From: Ichthyophonus hoferi | Lineage: Eukaryota > Opisthokonta > Ichthyosporea > Ichthyophonida > Ichthyophonidae | Direction of reading: 5' to 3' | Assembly: GCA_002751075.1 (NCBI GenBank) | Contig: NAOQ01000039.1 | Span: forward strand, 18,298 to 73,459 | DNA length: 55,162 nucleotides | Shown: positions 11,911-23,029 of the stretch, in pieces | Position numbering within the stretch: the first letter of the stretch is position 1 | Layout of the letters: every line of letters starts with the position of its first letter | Translations under genes and position numbers: made by a program | The notes under the pieces: model-generated | What the model was told of the DNA's origin: nothing | What the model saw: the letters and a program-made list of their open reading frames with translations, nothing else | Database searches by the model: none

Positions 11911-12075
11911 AATAATACAACTGAGACTGCCTCACTTGCACTGAACGCTCAGGAAAATAAGCGCATCGGACTTCTACTAGAGAGTGGAGCCAATCTGATG
12001 AAAGTCATTACCCAGTTGGCATTTATCACAGGATATACCTCCAATATATTATCAATCAGACTACGGATTCCATAA
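11911..12075 (+). pseudogene. Ankyrin-repeat-like coding scrap or lone exon
   Basis: After an acceptor-like AACCACACAG at 11901-11910 there is an open frame of 54 codons ending in TAA. Its middle reads ENKRIGLLLESGANLM, which looks like the second helix and loop of an ankyrin repeat (consensus ..iv.lLLe.GAd.n). Local GC is higher than in the surrounding DNA. No other exon of an ankyrin gene is recognised nearby and there is no good start codon. It may be a gene relic, one terminal exon of a larger unseen gene, or chance. Confidence 0.3.
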
Positions 12076-12461
12076 CACTATCGACGCCCTGTACTGATTC
12101 AATCACTGAAAATTACAACAATATAGCTAGCTTTTGCCCCGTTTCTAATCATTTAGTTGTTTAATTACCAATATTCAGATTTATGTACACAACTATAAAC
12201 ACTAAATCGCCTATGATACCAAATTAACTCATTAACCTGCTATGTACGACACAGCCAAATTAGAAGCCCAACAGAAATTTTAAGTTAAAATAAGCACTAT
12301 TAAAAAAAGTTTTTATTAAAAATCCAACACCGTCGTTGAAACTACTCATTACGAAAAAGTCACTGGCCAGTGGTTAATAGTTTACTATATTAAAATTACA
12401 TAGTTCGTCTATGCACAAGATAAGTCCCTTACGATCTAAATATGTATGTTAACCAAGACAT
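12076..12461. other. 3' side of HSP40 copy 2
   Basis: AT-rich. For the minus-strand HSP40 a poly(A) signal (TTTATT on plus, about 12314) lies some 150 bases beyond the stop. Nothing else recognised. Confidence 0.4.
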
Positions 12462-14054
12462 CTATGCTAAGATCTCATTAATACGATTCTTCTGTGAAGT
12501 TGTCAAGTTAGTTGGTAGATGAATATTAAAATTAACAATCATATCTCCTAGTTGTCCTCCTTTCTTAGGCATCCCATATCCACTTAACACCCGTGTAGTG
12601 TTGGGCTGAACCACGGGGTTAATTGGAACACGTACCGGATTTCCGGAGATAGACGGAACTGTTGCAGTGAAGCCATTAAGGGCTTGTTGTAATGATACGT
12701 CTACTGTACATCTCAAATTGTCACCCTCGCNNNNNNNNNNNNNNNNNNNNNNNNNNNNNNNNNNNNNNNNNNNNNNNNNNNNNNNNNNNNNNNNNNNNNN
12801 NNNNNNNNNNNNNNNNNNNNNNNNNNNNNNNNNNNNNNNNNNNNNNNNNNNNNNNNNNNNNNNNNNNNNNNNNNNNNNNNNNNNNNNNNNNNNNNNNNNN
12901 NNNNNNNNNNNNNNNNNNNNNNNNNNNNNNNNNNNNNNNNNNNNNNNNNNNNNNNNNNNNNNNNNNNNNNNNNNNNNNNNNNNNNNNNNNNNNNNNNNNN
13001 NNNNNNNNNNNNNNNNNNNNNNNNNNNNNNNNNNNNNNNNNNNNNNNNNNNNNNNNNNNNNNNNNNNNNNNNNNNNNNNNNNNNNNNNNNNNNNNNNNNN
13101 NNNNNNNNNNNNNNNNNNNNNNNNNNNNNTCAGAATTGGAACACGTACCGGATTTCCGGAGATAGACGGAACTGTTGCAGTGAAGCCATTAAGGGCTTGT
13201 TGTAATGATACGTCTACTGTACATCTCAAATTGTCACCCTCGCGTTTAAAATTGTCATTTGGTTTCTCTTTAACTATTAGAACAACGTCTTGTGGAACTT
13301 GGCCCACCCGCACATCACCTTGTCCTGCAAAGCGAATCTTAGTTCCCTCTTTCCATCCAGGTTGAACATTTACCTCTAAGATTTTGGCCTCCTGGGTACA
13401 CTGACTTGTGTGCGGATTCTCCACCGTTCTTGTGATTTTAAGTTTTTTCTGTGTCCCTTTGTATAGGTCTTGTAGGGTGCATTCAAGGTTGTATTGTATC
13501 TCCGTATTCTTAGGAGTCTCAGTGTGAAAAGCACCTGGCATATGATCACCGCCCATGAAACCAAACTCTGGCATTCCTCCAGATGTGGGTGATCGACGCT
13601 TTCTCTCACCACCCATTCCACTCGTTCCTCCTCCCATCAGATCACTTAGGTTGATTCCTCCACCCATTTCGGCGCCAAACATGCGTGAAAAGATGCTTTC
13701 AGCGTCACTTGAAGAGAACTGGTAGAATCCACCTGGCTGGCCTCCAGCCGAGGCAAAGGTAAAGTTACCCATTCCGCCAGGGAAACCACCAGGGAAACCA
13801 CCAGAGGATTCGGAAGAACCACCCTTGAGACCTTCTTCACCGTAGAGATCATAAATTTGTTTCTTTTTTGGGTCGGAAAGAACATCATATGCTTCAGATA
13901 TATCCTGGAATTTCTTCGTAGCTGCCTCTTTGTTGTTGGGGTTCTTGTCTGGATGCCATTTCACGGCTAGTTTACGATATGCTTTCTTTAATACCTCTTC
14001 ATCATTACAGCCCTTTGGCACGCCAAGTAGTGCATAGTAATCTTTGCCTGCCAT
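12462..14054 (-). CDS. Type II HSP40 (DNAJB1/4/5-like), intronless, interrupted by assembly gap
   Basis: Canonical type II HSP40 co-chaperone of HSP70, cytosol/nucleus. J domain at residues 1-70 with HPD at 34-36. A Gly/Phe-rich linker follows ([14 protein letters not shown], then [13 protein letters not shown]), then CTD1 ([29 protein letters not shown]) and CTD2 ([19 protein letters not shown]). The reading frame runs through 399 N's at 12731-13129. The stretch just left of the gap (about 12622-12730) repeats exactly just right of it (about 13135-13243). The offset is 513 bases; removing one copy plus the N's gives about 359 residues, the normal family length. I therefore think the duplication is an assembly artefact and the real gene is one uninterrupted exon. 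Its paralog lies at 3558-4682. Confidence 0.93.
   Translation of the reverse strand: MAGKDYYALLGVPKGCNDEEVLKKAYRKLAVKWHPDKNPNNKEAATKKFQDISEAYDVLSDPKKKQIYDLYGEEGLKGGSSESSGGFPGGFPGGMGNFTFASAGGQPGGFYQFSSSDAESIFSRMFGAEMGGGINLSDLMGGGTSGMGGERKRRSPTSGGMPEFGFMGGDHMPGAFHTETPKNTEIQYNLECTLQDLYKGTQKKLKITRTVENPHTSQCTQEAKILEVNVQPGWKEGTKIRFAGQGDVRVGQVPQDVVLIVKEKPNDNFKREGDNLRCTVDVSLQQALNGFTATVPSISGNPVRVPILXXXXXXXXXXXXXXXXXXXXXXXXXXXXXXXXXXXXXXXXXXXXXXXXXXXXXXXXXXXXXXXXXXXXXXXXXXXXXXXXXXXXXXXXXXXXXXXXXXXXXXXXXXXXXXXXXXXXXXXXXXXXXXXXXXXXXXEGDNLRCTVDVSLQQALNGFTATVPSISGNPVRVPINPVVQPNTTRVLSGYGMPKKGGQLGDMIVNFNIHLPTNLTTSQKNRINEILA
12731..13129. other. Assembly gap (399 N)
   Basis: Run of N inside the HSP40 coding region, flanked on both sides by the same stretch of roughly 110 bases of CTD coding sequence. 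Confidence 0.99.
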
Positions 14055-15515
14055 GTTGTTGTATTTTTTATTTTTCAGTAAGCAAGAATGCTTTAGAAAT
14101 TATGTTATTGTCGTCGCCGGACTTGTTAATATTGTGCATGTATATTGTGTATATAGTTTCTCACAACTCCACTCTAGTAATATTAACAGTTTCATACCAC
14201 AAAAAATGTCGATTTCTAACTGGGTTCACAGCGATGCCTTCTTTACATACCTTAACTCTCTTGAAGGAGTGTAAAAATATTGGCTTCCGGAACATCCATC
14301 GCCTTCAGATTTCTACCATCTATTTGTCTAAGTTTGTTTGATTTTAAAAACCATTTTTATTTCAAAACTAAAGAGGTAAATAATATTACTAATTTTATTT
14401 TTTAAAATAAAATTGCTAGATGTTATATATATATATATATAAAGGTATTAGGATGGCAACATTTCGTGTTGTACTGTATAATCGAGATTGTTCCAGCGAG
14501 GTGTAGACTTAATCCCGAATATTAGATCAGCAAGCAATCTCGATTTGTATGAATATTTAGTCAATAGGAATCGTCATAGGATTTTTACAGAGAGTATATA
14601 AAGTCCAGATCGGCATTCTCATAACAAAACAAAACAAAAAGGATAAAATGCAGTATAAAGTTAATATAACCGCAGAAATAAATATACTAACTATAAAGCT
14701 TGCAATAACTAATAACATGAGTTTCATGTATGTATGCCCAAGGCATGCCATAGCTTCATTTTTAATAATTTATATACAGTATATTTTTTGATTGGTAGAT
14801 CGATCGAAAACTCAATGGCCTCGCCAATCAAATAGTTGATGGCTATTTAATAAAGGGGGTTTAAAACCACTAAGTATAAATATTAAAATGTAAAAGTTGC
14901 ATATCAATGGGGGACATGTCTCACATTTGCACCAAATTAAGATAGTTACCCTGATCTAGATCCAAATCATTTCCAATTGACTGGAACAATGATATTGAAG
15001 ATATTTGGTAATTACAATTAGTTGTTTAGCTTGATGTTGCTTAATTAATCAGATTATAGCAAATTTAATGAAAGTAAAGTTAAAATTATTAAAAAAATTC
15101 TTTTAATTCAATTACAGCCTTATCTTTGGTTAAACACGATATTGTTGTGGTCGCTAGAAAAACGTACTCAATTACGATCTTTATTCTAATTACGCGCGGA
15201 AAATCCAAACCAACCAATGAAAATAGCTTCATGGGCTCTTGGAAATATAATCCGTCATTGAGGCATTTCACTCATTCGATATACAGCCAGGAGTAATAAA
15301 AGTAGGTAAGCTAGGAAGATACAGCAGGAGTAGAAATCGATAAAAATATTATCAATTTTACTCATACTTTCAATAAATATCCATGAAATGCAAAAACTCT
15401 ACTGGTTTATTTTAATTTTAACCTGACAAATTTGTGTTGGTTTTATTATAACTGAGTAATATCAAGAACAAAATTAAATCTTAAAATGTTGAAACAGGAA
15501 ACATACAGGATAAAC
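14055..15515. other. Upstream of HSP40 copy 2, no gene seen
   Basis: AT-rich; a (TA)n run at about 14425-14440; otherwise nothing recognised apart from the weak TTCCGGAA site. The short open frames on either strand show no family features. Confidence 0.4.
14285..14292. promoter_or_regulatory. Possible heat-shock element half-site pair upstream of HSP40 copy 2
   Basis: TTCCGGAA, an inverted TTC/GAA pair with the 2-base spacing used by heat-shock factor, 231 bases upstream of the ATG at 14054. A third pentamer in register is imperfect (ACATCC). HSF sites normally have three or more pentamers, so this is a weak candidate that fits the gene type. Confidence 0.25.
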
Positions 15516-16460
15516 TGTCACGACCAGAATTTCCGATCAAAAAACGCAATTACAAGCAATCCAAAAATTTATTACAATTTCAGAGTGCTAAGAACAATTA
15601 GAATAATAGCACATCATTTAATACTCTAACTATTATTACCATTAGTGTGGAAGGCACCTTTCTGCATCTGAACAAGTTAACAGGTATATTAACTTAGTAA
15701 CTTTATTGGAAATATCCTTACCAGTAGAAACGTAAGACAACCAGTGAACTACAATATGATAACAAATATAAATTTATTTTAATCAGATAAAGATTATTGC
15801 ATAACATTCCTAACCAGGTAAATTGATTAATCAATACATAGTTATCTGAATACTTATATTAATGAGGTAATTAGTTAAAGAGCCATTCGAGTAAGGATAC
15901 AATTGTGTTAGCCAGTAAGAATCTCTACATTCAGTTTCATTTACACAAATTAATACAGCCATATGGAGATTAAACTATGGTTAACACCTATGATAAACAA
16001 GGTGCAGCAAGAAAAAAAGGAATGGTTCTAGACAGAGCTAAGGAGGGAGAAATATCAATAAACTGAATCTATTGGCAGGCGCCCGATTAAAGATAATAAA
16101 AAGTAAGAAATAGCCAACTATCTTTTAAAAGAGACTATGAACAGGCGCAAAAGAAAATCTAAACGAAAAACAGAAGAACAGAAGATGGAGTAAGAACAAC
16201 AGCTATTTGCGTATCTTCATTCACATCATACACACAGTTTTACCATCACAGGTACCATAGATACTGACAATGCATCTATCTCCATTGATACCAATGATTC
16301 CAAAAAAGTAAAGGTTGGTATAAAACTAACAGAAAACACTACGATTATGGCTCAGCATACTGAATATGATAACAAGAACTGGCCTCATACAAGGAAACTT
16401 TAACCTTATGAATCATTTCACTAGATTCGATTCGATCTGAGTCAAATTCTTTTTCTAATA
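15516..16460 (+). repeat. 5' LTR of the copia element
   Basis: Begins TGTCACGACC and aligns with the 3' LTR in several blocks, the clearest at 16018-16070 and 16283-16450 against 19957-20010 and 20171-20349. The right border is placed just before the primer-binding site; a few bases either way are possible. Confidence 0.75.
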
Positions 16461-16473
16461 GGGTTATGGGCCC
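16461..16473 (+). other. Primer-binding site complementary to the initiator tRNA-Met anticodon arm
   Basis: GGGTTATGGGCCC directly after the 5' LTR is an exact complement of GGGCCCATAACCC, the anticodon stem-loop of animal initiator tRNA-Met. Drosophila copia is known to prime from such an internal half-tRNA rather than from the tRNA 3' end. This independently supports the copia assignment and the 5' LTR border. Confidence 0.75.
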
Positions 16474-19400
16474 CTCTTAAATGTTTCTACTCAACAGCAC
16501 ACAATGCTCTCTAAAACTCAAGAGTCCTTTACTTTTGATCCAACCACCTCTCCTTTACCCATAAATACCAATCAGCAATTTCACCAGTATGTGCCCTTTC
16601 ATTTATAGCAAGATATTACCATGTATTAAACACCTAGGGGCAACAACATTTCTTAAAGAAAAATGCAATCAGATTTCCACAACACAGTTGATGCAATATT
16701 ACAACAAAATACACTGCATGAGCAGGTGATGCAACAACTCACAGACCAAATACAAAAGATGTTTATACAATTAAGCCTACTCTGCCAACAGAAAGCAAAT
16801 ATCAAACTGACAGTGCCCGTGGACACTAACAAACATCCAGTGCACCAATTAGCCAATTATATCAATTTAAAGATTCAAGTCAAAATGTTCTAAATTGGAC
16901 TTACGTGTCGAAGACTGCCAAATATTTCCTCCAGAATACTAATCCTATTTTCTTCTTCACAGCCAATCGCCAATCCCGAATTTCCCTTCAAGATTGGAAA
17001 GGCAAAATGCTCATAATATGCAGACAATTACATAGTGAATACTGACTAATCACTACTCCAACTTTTGAGGTGATATGCTGCTCCAACGCTTGGGTGTAGT
17101 AGCATTGTCACCTTCTATCCCATGGAAATTGACCAACACCGGAGCTATCTTCTATGGCTCTAACAATAAAACGGGGTCTGACATACATTCACCCACTTTC
17201 CACGCCAAGTGTGTGAAAAAATATTCTTCTGAGGCCTTGGTTGCCCAGAAATATAATAAAAATAATGCTATCTATGTTTCTTGCCTTTATAGTTTTATTT
17301 TATTGTTTACATGCTGTTTTCACCTCTTAAAGAATCATGTTCAATGAGGTTCACATATCAATAGCTCACAGACCCCTCTTTCCACTAATGGAAATAACAA
17401 ACATGTGTGCTGCCACTTATTTGGGCAAACATAGTACCACATACTTATGAAGGGAAAATAAAGCATTGGCACCCATACATGTCTCACACTATGATAAATA
17501 TAGTAAGTGACCACTGTACACTTTAACCTTCTTCTCAAAAAGCACCAAAACATATCATTAATATAACACAACAAGCAATATATGCAACTGCATCATAAAC
17601 ACCCAACACAATTGCCCAACATCATGGCAGAATTGGCAGACTATTCAGATAAAATGCCCTATGCCAAGAATGTCCAGGGCAACCAGGCTATCCCTGACTA
17701 CTCTGCTGCTCTGGCAGCAAGCAAGCCATAGATGAAATATACCCATTGTCACAAAATGTGACATAATGCGGCCCAATGCCAAACCAAGCTCAGGGAGAAA
17801 ACGCCTTTGGACTCACACCCTGCTGCACCAAAAGAGTTGGTTTGCAAGTTCCATTCAGTGGCCACAAGCCAAGCCACCAAGGACTGCATGTCTGACATCG
17901 ACATGTACCTACCCACCATCAGTACCAAAGTGGTGAAGGAAAAGTATTTTCCCATATGTCATTCAAGTATAACTCCTTTCAAAATATGCATATATCATGA
18001 ATTTTTCCACCTATCAGCATTAAATCTTACCCATGAAACAGAACTATTGCATGGTATTTCATGAGTCAAACCAAATTATCTGACCTGCCATTTTTATAGT
18101 TCTGAGCTGGAATAACACTTGTTAACCAATGATCTGTCTCATTTCCAATTGGATTGGCTGCCAAAAATAATATAATGTATCAGAGTTAAAATAAGACGTA
18201 TTACTCACCTGTTAATGTATTAAAATATTTACTGTATATTCAAATATTTTATACAATAATATTATCAAGTTATAAGCAAAACTATAAATGCATACCTAAT
18301 CCTTAGAGCACATAACCACTTGTTTATGCAAGTAAGTTATAAGTTCATGGCATTGCCCATGTTATTGGCCCAATGAATAGTAAGTGATTGATTCTAATTG
18401 GAATCGATTAGCCAATCTCAACTGGAAAACAATAATAGACAATCCAATATAAAAAGAAGTGCCGGATGCTAGCTTTGGTTATCTTGGAAATTTTAAAAGA
18501 ACTTTAAGTTCTATTTTATCTGGTATTTATATATTCTTTCTTTTTGCTTGTATAGGTAAAAATAATATTTACAATAAAGTGATTCCTTGATCATCCTCTA
18601 CTTCTATACTTTTATTTGGAAGTAAGAATATAGAGTCCACCTCATATTCTGAATCCAATAAGGATATCAATAAGACCATCTGAAAGAGATCTTGCATAGA
18701 AAATGGAGTAAAGACTCAGCTGGTGACATGGTGATCATCGATGTCTCCAACTACACTCAGGTGCAATTTTCTAGATCTCAAAAAAGGCTTCTTAGCCAAA
18801 CTGAGACTCATGATTCCTTACACATTCTGCCTATGTCCATGCAACACTTCTAAGTTCATTATACATGTTCCAACCTCCATTCATAGAGGACTCAAACAAC
18901 CCAAGATAGATATGCAAACTATCAAAGTACCTCTACGACCTGCATATAAGTAGTCTGAGATGGAATGAAACACTAGATGCCTTCCTACGGACCCAAGGAA
19001 TGCACCGAGCCGACAAAGACCCCTATCTGTATATATCTTACACCACCAGCAAATTTCTAGCACTATGTTACTATGGGGATGATGTTCTAATCATTTCAGA
19101 GCATTCATATGACAAGGAGGCACTTTCAGTGCCTTCAGCCAATGCTTTCTCACCAAAAACAAAAGCATAGCTGTCTGATTTTCTAAGCTACTTAATTCAA
19201 ATATCTGATGCATGCATCAGCTATTTCAGGACAGGTACATAAAGGACCTGGTCAAGCCCTACAGTCAGGACCATGTCTGACCCACCTACACATCCATTTT
19301 GCTGAAACACATCAGCAAAATCGCCAACCCATTCAATGAAACCAAACTGTACAACACCAATGCTTATTAAACATTAAACATTAGTCAGATACCTACTCTG

Positions 19401-19633
19401 GATTGAAAAGTACAACCATCTCAATTGCCAATTTACAGTTAGCTACCTTGTCTGCTACAGAGGAAATCCAGCCACAACCATATGGGAAATGGGTATGCAT
19501 CTCCTGAGATACCTTGATACAACAGCCAGTGACTGAATCGTTTATGAGAAAAGACCCCTCACACTGACAGTCTTCTCAGATGCATATTTTACAGCCGATC
19601 TATACACATCAAGAACCACATCAGGATACATCA

Positions 19634-20353
19634 TGTTATGACCAAAATTTCCAATTTAAAATAACAAACATAAAGTGTTCGATATTTGTTTAGTTACAGC
19701 TTATTCATCTATGGTACAAGAGCATAATTTAACCTAATTGATCAATAAACAGTTTGCAAACACTTACATTAGGGCTAATGAGCCCATAAAATAAGGAAAC
19801 ACTAGTATAACCTTATCAAGAGAGGATCAGACATCCCTAATGGGTATCTGTGATTTTTTTATGAATTGTATTAGCCAACTAGAAGATTTATGACTAATCT
19901 CATTTAAGCTACATTGATGTTAGCCAAAAGTTAACACTGGTGGTCAAACTAATGTATGAAAGGAATGGTTCTAGACAGAGCTGAGGTAAAAAAATATCAA
20001 AAAACCAAATCTATCGGACGACGTCTGATTAGGAAAAAAACAAAAAAAAAACAATTAATTACCTTAAGAACAAAAGTATGAATAAGTTCCAAAGGAAAAT
20101 CAAACTAGAAATGAAAGAACAGCAAATAGAACAAAAACAGATATTAATATATCTTCATTTACAAGGTATCTATCTCCATTGATATCAATGATTCCAAAAA
20201 AGTAAGAATTGATATAAATTCAGCAGAAGATACCATGATCGCAGTTCAGTATATCGAATATGATGACAAGAACTTACCTCATACAAGCAAAGAAATTTTG
20301 ACCTTACGAATCACTCCACCAGATCCGATTCAATCTGAGTCAAATTCTTAATA
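19634..20353 (+). repeat. 3' LTR of the copia element
   Basis: Begins TGTTATGACC and ends near AAATTCTTAATAC. It is homologous to 15516-16460 but about 220 bases shorter. A family A dispersed repeat starts within a few bases of its right end. Confidence 0.72.
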
Positions 20354-20357
20354 CAAA

Positions 20358-20570
20358 CATACCTTATTTTTATTTTAAGCCATTACCCTGGTAATGACGT
20401 ATACCAGGTGGCGTACTATAATGAAAAAAATACCAGAAGCCCCATTTCAATCCCACAATGGTTAATTTATACTATTATAAACACTTGTTATGTGGTGAGA
20501 CTAAATTCGGATTAAACTGTATACCCAATAAAATATGGTATACTGGAATTAATCTCAATCAGAATTATTA
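20358..20570 (+). repeat. Dispersed repeat family A, copy 2
   Basis: Best reference copy of the family: TTATTTTTATTTTAAGCC, then GTAATGACG, CAGGTGGCGTACTATAATG, AGAAGCCCC, TTTCAATCCC, GTTAATTTATACTATTATAA, GTGAGACTAAATTC, ATTAAACTGTATACCCAATA and GGAATTAATCTCAATC. The TGGCGTACTATA and TTTCAAnCCC stretches are spaced about 40 bases apart and loosely resemble pol III A and B boxes, so a tRNA-derived SINE is possible but unproven. Confidence 0.8.
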
Positions 20571-21011
20571 CCACATATGTTTGATGGATAATCTATTATT
20601 TCATTAATGGCAGATAATAAATCAATAGAATATGCTATATTCTAATAAAAATAAATAAATAAGGAATCATTGTAATGGATTACACTACCTTGTGATAACA
20701 ATCTAGATAAACTAATAGTAGATTTCAACATATATCAAATAATAGAATTTAGTACAACAGATACCAGATTTATTTCTAATAATATGTAAATGTGATATGG
20801 TGTGACTAGAATAGTAGTAGGAAAATTACTACACTACCTGGCATCAATCCAATCAGCCTTGTCCTGTATCCCTTCATAAGCAAAGACCTTAAACACATTC
20901 ATGAGTTTAACTGACAATAAGTATAAAGTTATAATAGATAAAGATCACTTCCTATTCCCTCATTCATTAATTAGAAACATGCAGAAAATATCATACGTTT
21001 TCTACATAACT
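20571..21011. other. Spacer between repeat and BTB-WD40 gene
   Basis: AT-rich 3' flank of the BTB-WD40 gene; a minus-strand poly(A) signal (TTTATT near 20769) lies about 240 bases past its stop. Nothing else recognised. Confidence 0.4.
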
Positions 21012-23029
21012 CTATTCTATTCTCTGTCGTTTAACTCCTCTACAACTAGGTCTCCAGACAGCAACACACCCATGGCCCCCAGCCACCAAAACAGAACCAG
21101 ATCCAGCCACACATAGAATAGGTACAGCTAGAGGTAATAGTCTAAGTTGACCTGGAGTATTCAAACCCATTAATACAAATGCATTAGTTTCCTCCACCGT
21201 TTCCACCCCTATCAAGGCCCCCTCCACAGCCCCTAATACCCTAATACTATTAGTAGTAAATGATCTACACAGGGTAACAGTACTATTACCATTATCTATA
21301 TGACATTCTGATACATTCTCACCATGTTCTCCACGTGTAACTAATAGTAGAGTGTGGGAGAGAGGTATAATTCTAGATAGTTCCCCTTCAACATCTATAG
21401 TCCGATTCATTTCACCATTTGTACCATTCCATAATACCAGTCCACCAGGGTGATCTGTAACAATAAATCCATCTATAATACAGACAAAATTCGTCAAATG
21501 TGTAAACTGGTTTGAGAGTGTAATGTCATATGCACTCACATACTCACTCTCTACCTTCCTCCATACCCTTACTATCCTCTGTGATCCTGCTCTACCTACT
21601 GCAGCTAATAGGTCACCATCTACTCCCAACCCACGCACACTTCCTAGATGTGAGAGAGTGGCAGTGCAGAAAAGGCCCCCTACCAGTGCCCACTGCTTTA
21701 CAGTTCGATCAAGAGATCCAGAAAAGGCAATACCATCATGCAGTTTAACTGAGCAGACTACCATACTATGGTCCTCACTACAGCCCAATAACTGCCCTGA
21801 ACCACAATCCCACACCCTTACTCTAGCATCTGAGTGGCCGGATATCACATATGATCCATCGGTATCTATAGCTGTTACTACCTTATCATGACCTTGTAGT
21901 AAACATACATCATTTCCTCTTTCATACTCGGTCAAAACAGTCACCTGTCCCCATGGACTGGGCAAGCAGAAATATTCAAACTCTTTCGCGATAGCTTCCA
22001 TCTCCTTTTCTCTCTGTAGGTCGAGGGTAGGCACTGTACCATCACGGTGGTATGCTAGTATCATTTCAAATAATGCAGGACTACGATCAAGAAAAACATG
22101 CCCATTTTCATCTCGTTTCACTAGGTGTCTCCCACTAAACCAGGCAGCTAACATAGATCCAGGAACTTTGGATAATGTATGTTGAGTGGTTTGAAATATC
22201 TTCCCACCTACATTGAAATGAACAGTCTTGTCAATCGCATAGTTGTGACTGTTTACAAAGGCAAGCTCTTTTTCAAGTTGTTTTCTGTGGGCAGGGGAAC
22301 GTTAATATGCATAGCAACAGTTTAAAGAGATGAAGAAGAGAGGGAAGGGGGTAGAGGCTGTCGTTTAATGGATAGATAATATAGCCCCAGGAAGATGCTT
22401 TTCTACCTACTTGGGGTAATTAAGACGGAAGATATGTATAGAAATGAAATATATGAGTATATATATATAAGATTAGAGAAATACAGAGAAAGAGAAATAA
22501 ATATATAGAGGCTGTCAGAAACATGTGCTTAAAAGGACGACAAGAAAATAAAGAGGAAAGACAAAGAGGAGTAAATAAAATGTAGTAGAATATTAACGGG
22601 AAAGGGAAACGTATAAAGAAACAGCACAGCAAAAGGAAGAAAACAAAAACATGGCTGTCATCACCCTTTAGTCATCTATCAACTATCAATTATCATCCAT
22701 CTATCTACCTACCTATTCCTCGCTACCTCCTCCTTCTCTCTTTCCAGTGCCACTCTCTCTTCCTTCAACACATCCTTAGACCTAGCTATATCAACACTTA
22801 GTGCCTTCAAGGCCTCCAATCCTGCTATTACTTTAGCAGACAAATGCGAAAATCTTCGCTGTAATGTCCAGGGGTTTAGTTCATTATCAACATCACTTAC
22901 CACTACCTCCTCCTCGTCCTCCTCTTCCTCCTCCATTACCACCATCTCCTCTTCCTCGGTTGTGTTGTTCTCAGTCTCCATAGCTATAGGGCTCGTGTAC
23001 ATATAACTTGGGTAATAATGTGTTGACAA
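21012..23029 (-). CDS. Coiled-coil / BTB (K+ channel tetramerisation-type) / WD40 protein
   Basis: Two exons join in phase (22713-23029 and 21012-22284; 428-base intron), giving about 529 residues. Residues about 20-45 are strongly acidic (Glu/Asp runs). A predicted coiled coil spans about 65-120 (SKDVLKEERVALEREKEEV and on). A BTB/T1 domain starts at about 125 with VHFNVGGKIFQTT and includes FLDRSPALFEMILAYHRDG. From about 230 on come WD40 blades (LLQGHDKVVTAIDTDGSYVI, SGHSDARVRVWD, FSGSLDRTVKQWA). BTB/T1 plus WD40 is the KCTD3/SHKBP1 layout, where the BTB recruits cullin-3 or a channel and the propeller a partner, but the coiled coil before the BTB and the shorter propeller differ, so I do not assign orthology. 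The ATG at 23029 is the upstream-most in frame. Head-to-head with MEMO1, 945 bases apart. Confidence 0.85.

Larger units (their letters stand above)
15516..20353 (+). mobile_element. Ty1/copia-type LTR retrotransposon, old and broken
   Basis: Fossil element with both ends. 5' LTR is about 15516-16460 and 3' LTR about 19634-20353. They share TGT.A.GACC.AAATTTCC starts, an internal GGAATGGTTCTAGACAGAGC block (16020, 19961) and a CAATGATTCCAAAAAAGTAA-like block near their ends, but differ by many substitutions and indels, so the insertion is old. Primer-binding site at 16461-16473. Parts in order on the plus strand: a gag-like region with a CCHC zinc-knuckle trace (about 17735-17780), a reverse-transcriptase trace with a YYGDDVLIIS catalytic box (about 18890-19130), the LRYLDTTAS-type connection and an RNase H trace (SDAYFTADLY, SRTTSGYIM; about 19500-19630). 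Part order and RT/RNase H signatures are copia, not gypsy. The internal region is shorter than usual for the family and is broken many times (about ten or more). Confidence 0.88.

Noticed and set aside
12667-13365. Plus-strand open frames of 157 and 232 codons
   Set aside because: Antisense shadow of HSP40 copy 2 and N's of the assembly gap.
15089-15271. 60-codon minus-strand frame next to the copia element
   Set aside because: No motif, no start context, outside the LTR; chance frame.
21523-21891. Plus-strand frames of 72-122 codons
   Set aside because: Antisense to the WD40 exon; no family features.
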